In this document: positions 8,884-17,013 of the stretch, piece by piece | How the letters are laid out: the number at the start of each line of letters is the position of its first letter | How positions within the stretch are numbered: position 1 is the first letter of the stretch | Source: Candidatus Fermentibacterota bacterium | Lineage (GTDB): Bacteria > Fermentibacterota > Fermentibacteria > Fermentibacterales > JCC-6 | Direction of reading: 5' to 3' | NCBI GenBank assembly: GCA_030592645.1 | Contig: JAUVIR010000034.1 | Location: 1 to 35,340 of the forward strand | Length of the DNA: 35,340 bases | Translations under genes and position numbers: made by a program | The notes under the pieces: model-generated | What the model was told of the DNA's origin: nothing | What the model saw: only the letters and a program-made list of their open reading frames with translations | The model's database searches: none

Positions 8884-10137
8884 TTGATTAATATTGTAAT
8901 TTGTTTGATAATTTCACTTTTCAGCCAGGTTTCAACCGTGGATCAGGCTATTGAGCTGTATCTTATGGGGGATATGAGCAACAGTATTGCAGCTCTGGAA
9001 GATCTCATGGCCGGAGGAACACTGTCTCTGGATGAAAAAATAAGAGCTTACCACAGGCTGGGCGCCGCTTATTACGGAATAGGAGACCAGACTCGAATGG
9101 AATCGGCTTTCTACAGCCTGCTCCAGCTCGATCCCTACTACGATCTCGGTCCATGGGAGAACCCTCAGCTTCGAAATCAACTCGAAAATATCAAACAGGA
9201 AAGCATGTCAACTGTTCTTGTTCAAGGCTCCCCCGGAGGGGCCCTGGTTTTCATGAACGGGGAATATGTAGGTTCGGCTCCCTACATCAAAGATCATCTT
9301 CTAAGCAACCGGACCTATACGTTCACCATAGTAGCGGATGGTTACGAATCTGTGGTACAATCCTGCACTACCCTTCCAGGACAGCTTCATACGATGACCT
9401 ATCAGATGGACCCGGTTTCCTTATCCACCGCCAGCACCCTTCCCGATACTGCAAATACCGGGGGAATATACGATCCTGTAACTGTCTCTGTGCAGGAAAC
9501 CGCTTCATCGCACGAACAGGATATGCATCCGGCTATCATCTCACCGGATACTTCAATTACCGCCAGTTCCTCAGCTTCCGGAGCAATGACCATTGATCAG
9601 ATAACTGCGCTTCTTCAGGGCGGTGTACAGATGACATCTCTCGGAGGTGTCGGCCCTCTGGCAACAGATGTGGGGGATTACGAAGTAGCGGGCACGAGCC
9701 AGGGACTTGTTGGATATCTCACCAGAGCAGGAAACACCGGCAGCATCATCGAAACAACATCTGAGAGCCAGGCAATGATGGTTTTCTCAGATGTGAACAT
9801 AGAAACGGAAAATGTACTCCAGACAGATCCCGGTTCATCATACATATCCAGAACTGCAAGCGAGGTAAGGGAAGTACTGACGTCCAAGGAGAGCGCGGTA
9901 ATATTCATTTACAACAAACACCTCAGGGCAGATCCTCTGCTTTCCGGAACCGTTCTTATCGAAATGATAATTGAGCCCAGCGGTCGTGTATCCAATGTTT
10001 CTATTCTTGATTCAACAACGCTGAACCCCGCATTCGACCTTGAACTTGCCTCAGCAGCTGGAACATGGAGATTTGGTGCTGTAGATGAAAACGAAGGATC
10101 TCTTCCGGTAATTTACCCGTTCCATTTTTCCCATTGA
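8884..10137 (+). CDS. Exported protein with TPR-like N-terminus, PEGA domain and AgmX/PglI (TonB-like) C-terminal domain
   Basis: AGGAGG at 8873-8878 precedes a TTG start at 8884 giving a signal peptide (LINIVICLIISLFSQVS). PEGA: GGALVFMNGEYVGSAPYIKDHLLSNRTYTFTIVADGYE. C-terminus: VLIEMIIEPSGRVSNVSILDSTTLNPAFDLELASAAGTWRFG. The track start is 8839. Confidence 0.75.
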   Translation: MINIVICLIISLFSQVSTVDQAIELYLMGDMSNSIAALEDLMAGGTLSLDEKIRAYHRLGAAYYGIGDQTRMESAFYSLLQLDPYYDLGPWENPQLRNQLENIKQESMSTVLVQGSPGGALVFMNGEYVGSAPYIKDHLLSNRTYTFTIVADGYESVVQSCTTLPGQLHTMTYQMDPVSLSTASTLPDTANTGGIYDPVTVSVQETASSHEQDMHPAIISPDTSITASSSASGAMTIDQITALLQGGVQMTSLGGVGPLATDVGDYEVAGTSQGLVGYLTRAGNTGSIIETTSESQAMMVFSDVNIETENVLQTDPGSSYISRTASEVREVLTSKESAVIFIYNKHLRADPLLSGTVLIEMIIEPSGRVSNVSILDSTTLNPAFDLELASAAGTWRFGAVDENEGSLPVIYPFHFSH

Positions 10138-10220
10138 TTCACAACAAGCGTTCATTTGAAATACAGGCATTCTATTAAACGCAGAAATAATATTGTAATG
10201 AAAACAGTTCGGAGGATATT

Positions 10221-10823
10221 GTGAGTGAGAAGAGAGTAATTGAAATACTGAAATCATGTGACGCGCTGCTTGAAGGGCATTTCAGATATACATCGGGCCG
10301 ACATGGAAAACAGTACTTCGAGAAGATCCGTATTGTTCAGGAACCGCAATTTGTAGACGAGCTGGGCAGGATGATGGCTGCGGAGATGGATGACATAAGA
10401 GAAAATATCGACCTTGTGTGCGCCCCCGCGTACGGGGCTGTAGTCTTCGGATTCGCAACCGCCCTTCACATGGGCAGAAGGTTCGCTTTTCTACAGAGGG
10501 ATGGCGAAGCAAAAATGTCTATCAGATCAGGTTTCAGCAATATTGTACAGGGCAGCAGGATACTTCTTGTGGAAGACGTCTGCACGACAGGAGGCAGTAT
10601 CGTTGAGTCTATTGATACCCTCAATTCAGCGGGAGCTGAAGTCGTTATGATCGGCCTGATAGTAGACAGAACCAATGGCAGGCTGAAATTCAAATCACCT
10701 CACAGAGCTCTGCTCAGTGTTGATGCAGTCAGCTGGGATATCGAAGAATGTCCTTTATGCAGGGATGGTATCCCGGTAACGGTACCCGGTTCGTCCGGCA
10801 GGAAGAATTGGAACTTGAAGTAA
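10221..10823 (+). CDS. pyrE: Orotate phosphoribosyltransferase
   Basis: RYTSGRHGKQYFEK, VCAPAYGAVVFGFATAL, and PRPP-binding ILLVEDVCTTGGSIVESI. GTG start with GGAGG upstream. Confidence 0.93.
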   Translation: MSEKRVIEILKSCDALLEGHFRYTSGRHGKQYFEKIRIVQEPQFVDELGRMMAAEMDDIRENIDLVCAPAYGAVVFGFATALHMGRRFAFLQRDGEAKMSIRSGFSNIVQGSRILLVEDVCTTGGSIVESIDTLNSAGAEVVMIGLIVDRTNGRLKFKSPHRALLSVDAVSWDIEECPLCRDGIPVTVPGSSGRKNWNLK

Positions 10824-10824
10824 G

Positions 10825-11727
10825 TTACTTGCAGGACTTGACGAGATTTCTTCCCGCCTTCTTCGCCCGGAAAAGAGCTGAGTCGGCAGCGGCAATAAGT
10901 GAAAAAGAACGCTTCTGAGAATTTACGGTCGTGCAGCATCCGATACTGCAGCTAATTCTGAGATTATTGATATTATCGTCAATCTGAAGAGTCTCGGTCT
11001 GTATCCTGATACGATTGCCGATTGCGAGACATTCCTCATCATCGGTTCTTGGGAGAACTATGAGGAATTCCTCCCCGCCGTAACGACCGATCCTGTCGAA
11101 AGATCTGCAGTTCTGTGAGAGAAGACTGGAAAACCTGATAAGAGTTTTATCACCTATCTGGTGACCAAAGGTGTCATTCACCATCTTGAATCTGTCAAGA
11201 TCAAGCATCAGGATACTCGTTGAGGTGGCATCTCTCCTGCCCCTGTCAAGCTCAATGCTGAGCTCCTTGAGGATTGCAGCATGGTTCAGTAATCCAGTAA
11301 GGCTGTCGATCCTGACAAGGTACTTAAGGCGATTATTGAGATCTATAAGACTCTTCTCAAGCTGTGCGGTTCTTATCCCGACACCGATTCTGGCTTTCAA
11401 TTCTATCGAGCTGGTTTTCTTTGTAATGTAATCGTTGGCACCGGCCCTCAGAGCTCTGCTGATGTCATCCGATCCTTCCCTGGCACTGTTAATGATGATA
11501 TAGCAGACATATTCACTGTCAAGCATTCGGATCTGCCTGCATACTTCAATACCGTCCATACCAGGCATCATCCAGTCAAGCAGAACAACGGAGCATTCCT
11601 TTTGTTTAATAGTCTCAAGAGCGTCCACGCCGTTGTTTACAGTAATCGATTCGTAACCGATGTCGGATACAACCTTTGAAAGAATCTTCCGGGAAATGGG
11701 GTCATCGTCCACTATAAGTATTTTCAT
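10825..11727 (-). CDS. Response regulator receiver - GGDEF diguanylate cyclase
   Basis: REC: MKILIVDDDPISRKIL...VVLLDWMMPGMDGIEV. GGDEF: RYGGEEFLIVLPR with an RxxD I-site (RSFD) five residues upstream. Start placed at MKILIVDDD (11727). Confidence 0.95.
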   Translation of the reverse strand: MKILIVDDDPISRKILSKVVSDIGYESITVNNGVDALETIKQKECSVVLLDWMMPGMDGIEVCRQIRMLDSEYVCYIIINSAREGSDDISRALRAGANDYITKKTSSIELKARIGVGIRTAQLEKSLIDLNNRLKYLVRIDSLTGLLNHAAILKELSIELDRGRRDATSTSILMLDLDRFKMVNDTFGHQIGDKTLIRFSSLLSQNCRSFDRIGRYGGEEFLIVLPRTDDEECLAIGNRIRIQTETLQIDDNINNLRISCSIGCCTTVNSQKRSFSLIAAADSALFRAKKAGRNLVKSCK

Positions 11728-11827
11728 ATTATCACCAATCGGCAGAATAAGTACCAATATTAACCGGTGAGGAAATGGAAACAAGACCCCTTCGAATTAT
11801 GCTGAACATTTGAAAGATAAATTCCAG

Positions 11828-12700
11828 TTAAGGATCCTGGTTGAAGAATGTCGATAACTGTTTATAGAGTTCCGGGGCTTTCTTCTTCATCATTTCCGGT
11901 TTCTCAAAAAAAGCTTCCACGGAACATGCAAAGAATTCAGCCGGATTTGTCCCGGCGTACTGGCGCAGCATGGACTTACCCTTGTGAACTTTCTCGAATT
12001 CCTTTTGCATTACTTCTATCCAGGGCCTGTATGCTCCGAGCGAGAGCTCATCCGGAACACCATCGGGATGGTATCCGTCAAGAACATGTGCAAACTCGTG
12101 ATAACCAACATTGTAGCCATCGTTATCATGCTGAAATCCACGAAGGAGGTGCGGCAGAGAGAGTATCACGTTCCCCGATGAATGCACAAGTCCAGCCGCG
12201 GCGCTATCGCAGCCCCGAAGGTCAGTGGAATATGAACCGTCTGTCCTGAAACCTCCGGGATAAACAAGAATATCACCGAAATCCCTGTACTCCCATTCAG
12301 GTCTACCGAAGACAAGACGAACTGCTGTTGCAGCAACAAGCAGCTGCACTTTTCTGGTAATCTCAACATCATCCACACCAGAGATGTTATGTTCTTCCAG
12401 AAATATCGCGATGTCAGCCTCATAGGTACGTTTGTCACCCTCGTTCATTGAGCTGTAAAAGGTAACGTATTTCGATAGAATTGCCCTGTCCCCGCTGCTC
12501 AGAGGATTCTTTGAGATGCTCCTCCGTTTCCTGTACCTGGGATAGTAGATACCCAGATAGTAAGCAGCGCCGATTGCGAAAATGACAGGCACAGCTATCA
12601 GAGCCCTTCGGGTAACCAGGAACGGAATGCTGAAAAAAAGGCAGGCCAGGAAAGTAATCCCCAGCCTTACCTCTATCTTCCTGCGTGGAAAAATCTCCAT
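11828..12700 (-). CDS. MtfA-family zinc peptidase-like membrane protein
   Basis: N-terminal hydrophobic segments; GYHEFAHVLDGYHPDGVPDELS (HExxH-type, as in MtfA HEFAHxLD); ILVYPGGF; FAxxxExFFExP-like 'EFFACSVEAFFEKPEMM'. Confidence 0.85.
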   Translation of the reverse strand: MEIFPRRKIEVRLGITFLACLFFSIPFLVTRRALIAVPVIFAIGAAYYLGIYYPRYRKRRSISKNPLSSGDRAILSKYVTFYSSMNEGDKRTYEADIAIFLEEHNISGVDDVEITRKVQLLVAATAVRLVFGRPEWEYRDFGDILVYPGGFRTDGSYSTDLRGCDSAAAGLVHSSGNVILSLPHLLRGFQHDNDGYNVGYHEFAHVLDGYHPDGVPDELSLGAYRPWIEVMQKEFEKVHKGKSMLRQYAGTNPAEFFACSVEAFFEKPEMMKKKAPELYKQLSTFFNQDP

Positions 12701-12705
12701 GCAGT

Positions 12706-13269
12706 CTAAACCTCTTTAATGAAATGCCGCTCTACATGAATGCGTTTCAGTTCCAGTTTGAAGATATCTCTGTCAGTCTGCTCGCTCTCCAGTTCATCAC
12801 TGGCTTCATCAAGTCTGTGCTTTTCAAGGCGAAACGCTCTCCAGGCCTTGCTGTAGGCCTCCTTGAGGACAACAAGCTCTTCAGGCTCGAGTTTGCTGTC
12901 CTCCGCCTTATCAGCGGCATCCCTTGCCTTCTCAAAAGCTATCCTTGCCTCGGAGGCAAGTTTGGTCTCTTCTTTGACTTCCAGCTTGAACTCCTTGATC
13001 TCGTCTTCGCTGAAACTCATCTCCTCCTTGATACCCTCTTCGAGTTCATCCAGCAGGGGTACCAGAAAAGATCTCATGTCCTCGATAAACCCACGGTACC
13101 TCTCTACGGTTTTCTTGAGTTTCTTCTCCTTGCGGGTATTGTGCAGCTGATTGAGCTTCTCCTGCCAGTCATGCAGCTGCCGGACGCTATCTACGAGATC
13201 CCGCCTCACAGCATTCTTGTAATGGATATCCGTCTTGAGTTTTCTCTCGATAATCGTGTGTTCACTCAT
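12706..13269 (-). CDS. Hypothetical charged coiled-coil protein
   Basis: Heptad-like, Lys/Glu-rich sequence from MSEHTIIERKLKTD (start placed at 13269). Confidence 0.65.
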   Translation of the reverse strand: MSEHTIIERKLKTDIHYKNAVRRDLVDSVRQLHDWQEKLNQLHNTRKEKKLKKTVERYRGFIEDMRSFLVPLLDELEEGIKEEMSFSEDEIKEFKLEVKEETKLASEARIAFEKARDAADKAEDSKLEPEELVVLKEAYSKAWRAFRLEKHRLDEASDELESEQTDRDIFKLELKRIHVERHFIKEV

Positions 13270-13326
13270 TGATATGCTCCCTAAATAAATTCGATTGAAT
13301 ATCACGTACCCTTTGCGTAGCTCCGA

Positions 13327-13355
13327 TAAATTGTTCAGAAAAGGCTTTCTGTCAA
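13327..13355 (-). promoter_or_regulatory. Putative promoter upstream of the coiled-coil gene
   Basis: Minus strand TTGACA-N17-AATTTA, in the intergenic gap. Confidence 0.4.
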
Positions 13356-13375
13356 GGTTGAAGGCGCAGGAATGA

Positions 13376-14179
13376 TCAGAAAAACAATTCCAGACCTGCG
13401 CACGGATCGAAGATATGCTCTCCTTTGCTGTTCCGGAGGAAGCTGCAGCCTATGAAAATCTTCATTGGAGCTGATGACCATGAAATACGCATCTCCCCCC
13501 TGTGAAGAGGCAGGCTTCTTATCCAGACAAGCCTGTAATCAAGCGCAGTTCCGATGCGGTCACCGAAGCTGTACTCTCCAAGCAATCCGAATCCCCATCC
13601 GGCGAGAGTACTCCTTCCATCCTCCGCGGGAAAGGCAGCCTGGGCACCAAGCATCAGCTGCAGAGGTGAGTTGTAGACAAGCTGGGTTCCCATGCCGGTG
13701 TACAGAAGTGAAAAAGCATTGAATTCCTCCGAATCAACCCTGTGATACAGAACATCGAAAACAATTGGAGACGGCGTTCTGAACAGCAGTCCGGCTGTGT
13801 ATCCAGGACTGTTTTCCAGGGAGGACAAACCTATCCTCATGTTCAGCGCCACAGGATTACCCCTGCCCCCGAGGAAAGCTCTGACGCCTCCCTTCCCGGC
13901 AGGATTGGAATTGTACCTGACTTTGACAGATGTAATGATCCTGAGGATGTCCCACGAATCGGAACAGCCGGTCAGAAAGCATCCCGTCGTATCCTCCGAT
14001 TCGTAATAGGGAGCAAGGAAGGAATCATCATCCTCATCGTTTTCGGTTTCCTCATCATCTTCAGTACTGACCTGTGCCTCCCCGGTATCCGGCAGAGGAG
14101 GGTTATCCTCCTCTCCTTCGCATATACCGGGCAGGAGAGTCAGTGCAGCGCTCAGCAGCAGAATATTGAGTACCATCAT
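13376..14179 (-). CDS. Predicted small outer-membrane beta-barrel with acidic N-terminal linker
   Basis: Signal peptide MMVLNILLLSAALTLLPGICEG, acidic STEDDEETENDEDDD linker, amphipathic strands and terminal ...AGLELFF. Start placed at internal ATG 14179; the track start is 14281. Confidence 0.6.
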   Translation of the reverse strand: MMVLNILLLSAALTLLPGICEGEEDNPPLPDTGEAQVSTEDDEETENDEDDDSFLAPYYESEDTTGCFLTGCSDSWDILRIITSVKVRYNSNPAGKGGVRAFLGGRGNPVALNMRIGLSSLENSPGYTAGLLFRTPSPIVFDVLYHRVDSEEFNAFSLLYTGMGTQLVYNSPLQLMLGAQAAFPAEDGRSTLAGWGFGLLGEYSFGDRIGTALDYRLVWIRSLPLHRGEMRISWSSAPMKIFIGCSFLRNSKGEHIFDPCAGLELFF

Positions 14180-14183
14180 ACGC

Positions 14184-14714
14184 TCAGGTATCCCTCGAAT
14201 CACGCAATTGTTCCGCATCCTTCTCAAGAGCGGCGTAGCTGAATCGAATCCCGTCTTCAGGGTCGAACCCCAATACTTCAACTGCCTTCATGACAGCTTC
14301 CTCCGATTGAGCCTCTATCTCTACAAATCGACCGAACCAGAGTTCATCAAGGCATATCAGGGCATTACCGATCCTGCATTCCCTTCTAGTTTTCTCGTAA
14401 CTGTACACGACACCGTAACCAATAAGGGCGAAAAGCTTCAGCGCCTCCTCCTGTGAGCACTCAAGAACTGCTTCCTGCTCATGTCTTACTTTAAGGGCGG
14501 TTGCCGGAAGGGGCTTCTTCACAGTTACAAGTGTCCCCCCGGCGCAGTTTCTGAGTCGGAAAAGAGTATCCATCTTCCGCAACGGTCCGCCCATCATATC
14601 AAGTACCAGGTTGTTCTCTTTAACCGGATCTCCCGGCGAGACCCCGTGCTTTGCAAGGTACCGTTCCACGTCATGGAAATCATTCACCTTGAACTTCAGC
14701 TCCATTTCAAGCAA
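14184..14714 (-). CDS. CYTH-domain (class IV adenylate cyclase / thiamine triphosphatase-like) protein
   Basis: MLEMELKFKVNDFHDVERYL (ExExK-like), DTLFRLR, TVKKP, ECRIGNALICLDELWFGRFVEIEAQSEE. Confidence 0.85.
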   Translation of the reverse strand: MLEMELKFKVNDFHDVERYLAKHGVSPGDPVKENNLVLDMMGGPLRKMDTLFRLRNCAGGTLVTVKKPLPATALKVRHEQEAVLECSQEEALKLFALIGYGVVYSYEKTRRECRIGNALICLDELWFGRFVEIEAQSEEAVMKAVEVLGFDPEDGIRFSYAALEKDAEQLRDSRDT

Positions 14715-14742
14715 TGTTACGTCCCCTTCGGTTAAATACTGA

Positions 14743-14771
14743 TTGACCTTAGTACTATGATAACTTAAATT
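14743..14771 (+). promoter_or_regulatory. Sigma70-type promoter for tRNA-Ser(UGA)
   Basis: TTGACC (14743-14748), 17-nt spacer, TAAATT (14766-14771), about 10 nt upstream of the tRNA 5' end. Confidence 0.6.
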
Positions 14772-14781
14772 CCACCGTTAC

Positions 14782-14867
14782 GGAGGACTAGTCTAATTGG
14801 TAAGGCAGCGGATTTGAAATCCGCCGGGTTTAATCCCTTCGGGGTTCGAGTCCCCGGTCCTCCGCCA
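14782..14867 (+). tRNA. tRNA-Ser (UGA anticodon)
   Basis: Acceptor GGAGGAC/GTCCTCC; anticodon arm GCGGA-TTTGAAA-TCCGC; variable arm GGGTTTAATCCC; T arm CGGGG-TTCGAGT-CCCCG; encoded GCCA. Confidence 0.93.
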
Positions 14868-14952
14868 GATTCATATCGGGACGAGAACCCAATCGGGTGA
14901 GTTTACCCTGAGCGAGTGTTACGAGTCGAAGGGAGTCCCCGGTCCTCCGCCA
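14848..14952 (+). repeat. 20-bp direct repeat duplicating the tRNA-Ser(UGA) 3' end
   Basis: gagtccccggtcctccgcca occurs at 14848-14867 (in the tRNA) and again exactly at 14933-14952. Confidence 0.9.
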
Positions 14953-14980
14953 AAAAAAGGAGCCCCTTGCGAGGCTCCTT
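14952..14980 (-). terminator. Rho-independent terminator for the small lipoprotein gene 15004-15387
   Basis: Minus strand AAGGAGCC-TCGCAAGG-GGCTCCTT followed by TTTTT, just past the stop at 15004. Confidence 0.85.
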
Positions 14981-15003
14981 CCGAATAGTCTGTCAGATAC
15001 TGT

Positions 15004-15387
15004 CTAGAACATTCCGCCGCTGGTAACTACCCAGTTGCCGTTCTCAAGCATGAGTTCGACTTCTTCTTCTTCGGTTTCGCCCATGAATGAGATCTCGATG
15101 GTTACAACTGCGATATCGCCATCAATTTCTGAACCCTTGATCTCGTATTCAATTGCGGACATCATGACAAGCATGCCCTCAACCATCTCTTTTTCTTCAT
15201 CCGACATATCGGTTATTTCAGACCGCTCATCTTCGGGCATATACTGCACCATGGCATCTATATCTCCGGACTTCAGAGCAGCAAACATACCGTTAACAGC
15301 GTCCTCCGGGCTGCTGGCGCCGCCTCCGCCGCCACATGCCATTAAGGCAAGGCCGGCAATACTGAGTACAGCAAGAATCTTTCGCAT
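15004..15387 (-). CDS. DUF4878-like small lipoprotein
   Basis: MRKILAVLSIAGLALMACGGGGGASSPEDAVNGMFAALKSGDIDAMVQYM; lipobox LMAC; start placed at 15387. Confidence 0.75.
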   Translation of the reverse strand: MRKILAVLSIAGLALMACGGGGGASSPEDAVNGMFAALKSGDIDAMVQYMPEDERSEITDMSDEEKEMVEGMLVMMSAIEYEIKGSEIDGDIAVVTIEISFMGETEEEEVELMLENGNWVVTSGGMF

Positions 15388-15471
15388 TTTAACCTCCACA
15401 AAAAATATCAGAAGTTTTACAGCTTCCGCTAATGGAAAATGTCACCCCTGAAGACCTGACACGAATATCGA

Positions 15472-15501
15472 ATACTACAACTCAACAGGCTCCAAAGTCA
15501 A
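15472..15501 (-). promoter_or_regulatory. Putative promoter of the DUF4878-like lipoprotein gene
   Basis: Minus strand TTGACT-N18-TAGTAT. Confidence 0.45.
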
Positions 15502-15550
15502 CAGGGATTCAATTATTCTATCCCAAAGTTTAACTGCAGGTTCAGAATTA

Positions 15551-16036
15551 TCAGAAGAGCTGGCTTAGAACCGGAGACCCGGTAACCTTCCATGATGATT
15601 CCTCCCAGGAGAACTGAATTGAAAGGGAATACCCCGAGTGCCAGGTGAACAGTACATCGGCATTCCTGCCTCTGAGGGAAGCTTCCTCCGATACCACATT
15701 ATTCAGCGGGGGCAGGTACACTCCCTCGAGCATCCTTGAGACGAAATCCTCTGCGTTCATCCATTCAAGATCCCATGTCGTCACTCCGGAGCCGGATTCC
15801 CTGAGCAGGGTTTCCACAAGACCGGGATTATCGGTAACTAAGTCTTTAAGCTGCTGGTAGCTCGATTCGATCTGAACCCTTACACTTTCGGACATCAGGT
15901 CCAGAAACCGTTCCCCGTCACGGTTTTCAACAGCGTACAGCAGATCCCATGTGGAATCTATCGGGGTTGATGAGGCAACCGATGATATTGAGATAACAGT
16001 CAATAAGGTTATTACAGAATTGCGCAGTATATCCAT
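15551..16036 (-). CDS. Hypothetical exported protein
   Basis: Signal peptide-like MDILRNSVITLLTVISISSVASS, then a DUF4878/NTF2-like 'LLYAVENRDGERFLDLMSESVRVQI' segment. It overlaps the PHP gene by 25 nt. Confidence 0.6.
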   Translation of the reverse strand: MDILRNSVITLLTVISISSVASSTPIDSTWDLLYAVENRDGERFLDLMSESVRVQIESSYQQLKDLVTDNPGLVETLLRESGSGVTTWDLEWMNAEDFVSRMLEGVYLPPLNNVVSEEASLRGRNADVLFTWHSGYSLSIQFSWEESSWKVTGSPVLSQLF

Positions 16037-16986
16037 GTTCTGCCCTCTCTTAAAACACTGATGGAAACACGTTCCGTAACCCTTGAGGAGATCCGGTGAC
16101 TGCCGGCTTCAAGATGGTCCTGCCATAGTATGGTTCCGGATCTGCTGATTGTTACCTCCCCTGCTCCGGGAAGATCAAGCAGTATGCAGCCCTCTTCCCT
16201 GCCGGCTCTAAAACCGGATGCGTCTCCGTGCAGGACGTTACTTGTAAAACACGAGCCCTCTCTCAGAGCACTGCATATCTGCTTCTCGGCGTTCTCATCG
16301 GAATCCGACAGGTCTTCATCCAGAAGTATATGCGTCAGAAGCCTGCTGAACATCATATCGTAGGGAAAGACCTCCAGTCTGACCCGACCGATACCGAATC
16401 TCAGAGCATGAGCATCAGTACCTGCGATAGCGCAGCCTCCCGTTCTCTCCCAGAACTCTACCGCAGAAGGGTCCGGATGTTCCACATGCCTGTCAGGAAA
16501 CCTGAGCTTCGCTACTGCATTGAAAGGTGAGATACCTTTCTTCCAGAGGGACATGTAGTTCCATACTTCAACCCCTGCAAGCCCGCCAGTATCGTTCCCG
16601 GCTTTCCAGGAATAGCTTCGAGTACGCGGGAGTTTCCCCGGCGCTTCCGTAGGATGAGCGGCAATAGCTATACCACCCTTCTCATTCACGAATGCTATCT
16701 GGTCATGCGTATCCAGTGTTCCCGGAAGCTCATCTATTCCGTAGACAAGTAGATGGCTGTTCTCCGCTGAATCCTCGAGCTCAGCTCCCGCAAGTACGAA
16801 AAGAGAGGAGTTCCAGCCTCCGAAACCCCTTTCCCGCGCATCAAGTGTATTATGATCGTTAATGCCCAGAATATCCACATCTGCGGCGGCAGCCATCCGG
16901 ATAACTTCATCTATTGAACCGGTCCCATCGGAGGCATTTGTGTGAACATGAAGCACCGCTTTTTTTTCTATCCGGTTGACCATCAT
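16012..16986 (-). CDS. PHP-domain metal-dependent phosphoesterase
   Basis: VLHVHTNASDGTGSIDEVIRMAAAADVDILGINDHNTLDA; GGIAIAAHPTE; GTDAHAL. Confidence 0.88.
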   Translation of the reverse strand: MMVNRIEKKAVLHVHTNASDGTGSIDEVIRMAAAADVDILGINDHNTLDARERGFGGWNSSLFVLAGAELEDSAENSHLLVYGIDELPGTLDTHDQIAFVNEKGGIAIAAHPTEAPGKLPRTRSYSWKAGNDTGGLAGVEVWNYMSLWKKGISPFNAVAKLRFPDRHVEHPDPSAVEFWERTGGCAIAGTDAHALRFGIGRVRLEVFPYDMMFSRLLTHILLDEDLSDSDENAEKQICSALREGSCFTSNVLHGDASGFRAGREEGCILLDLPGAGEVTISRSGTILWQDHLEAGSHRISSRVTERVSISVLREGRTWIYCAIL

Positions 16987-17013
16987 GCACTTGATTCCGG
17001 ATCAGTGATCTGT

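Noticed and set aside
14868-14952. Mobile element or integrated island at tRNA-Ser(UGA)
   Set aside because: Only 65 bp lies between the repeated tRNA ends. No integrase, transposase or phage gene is present, so it is reported only as a possible scar.
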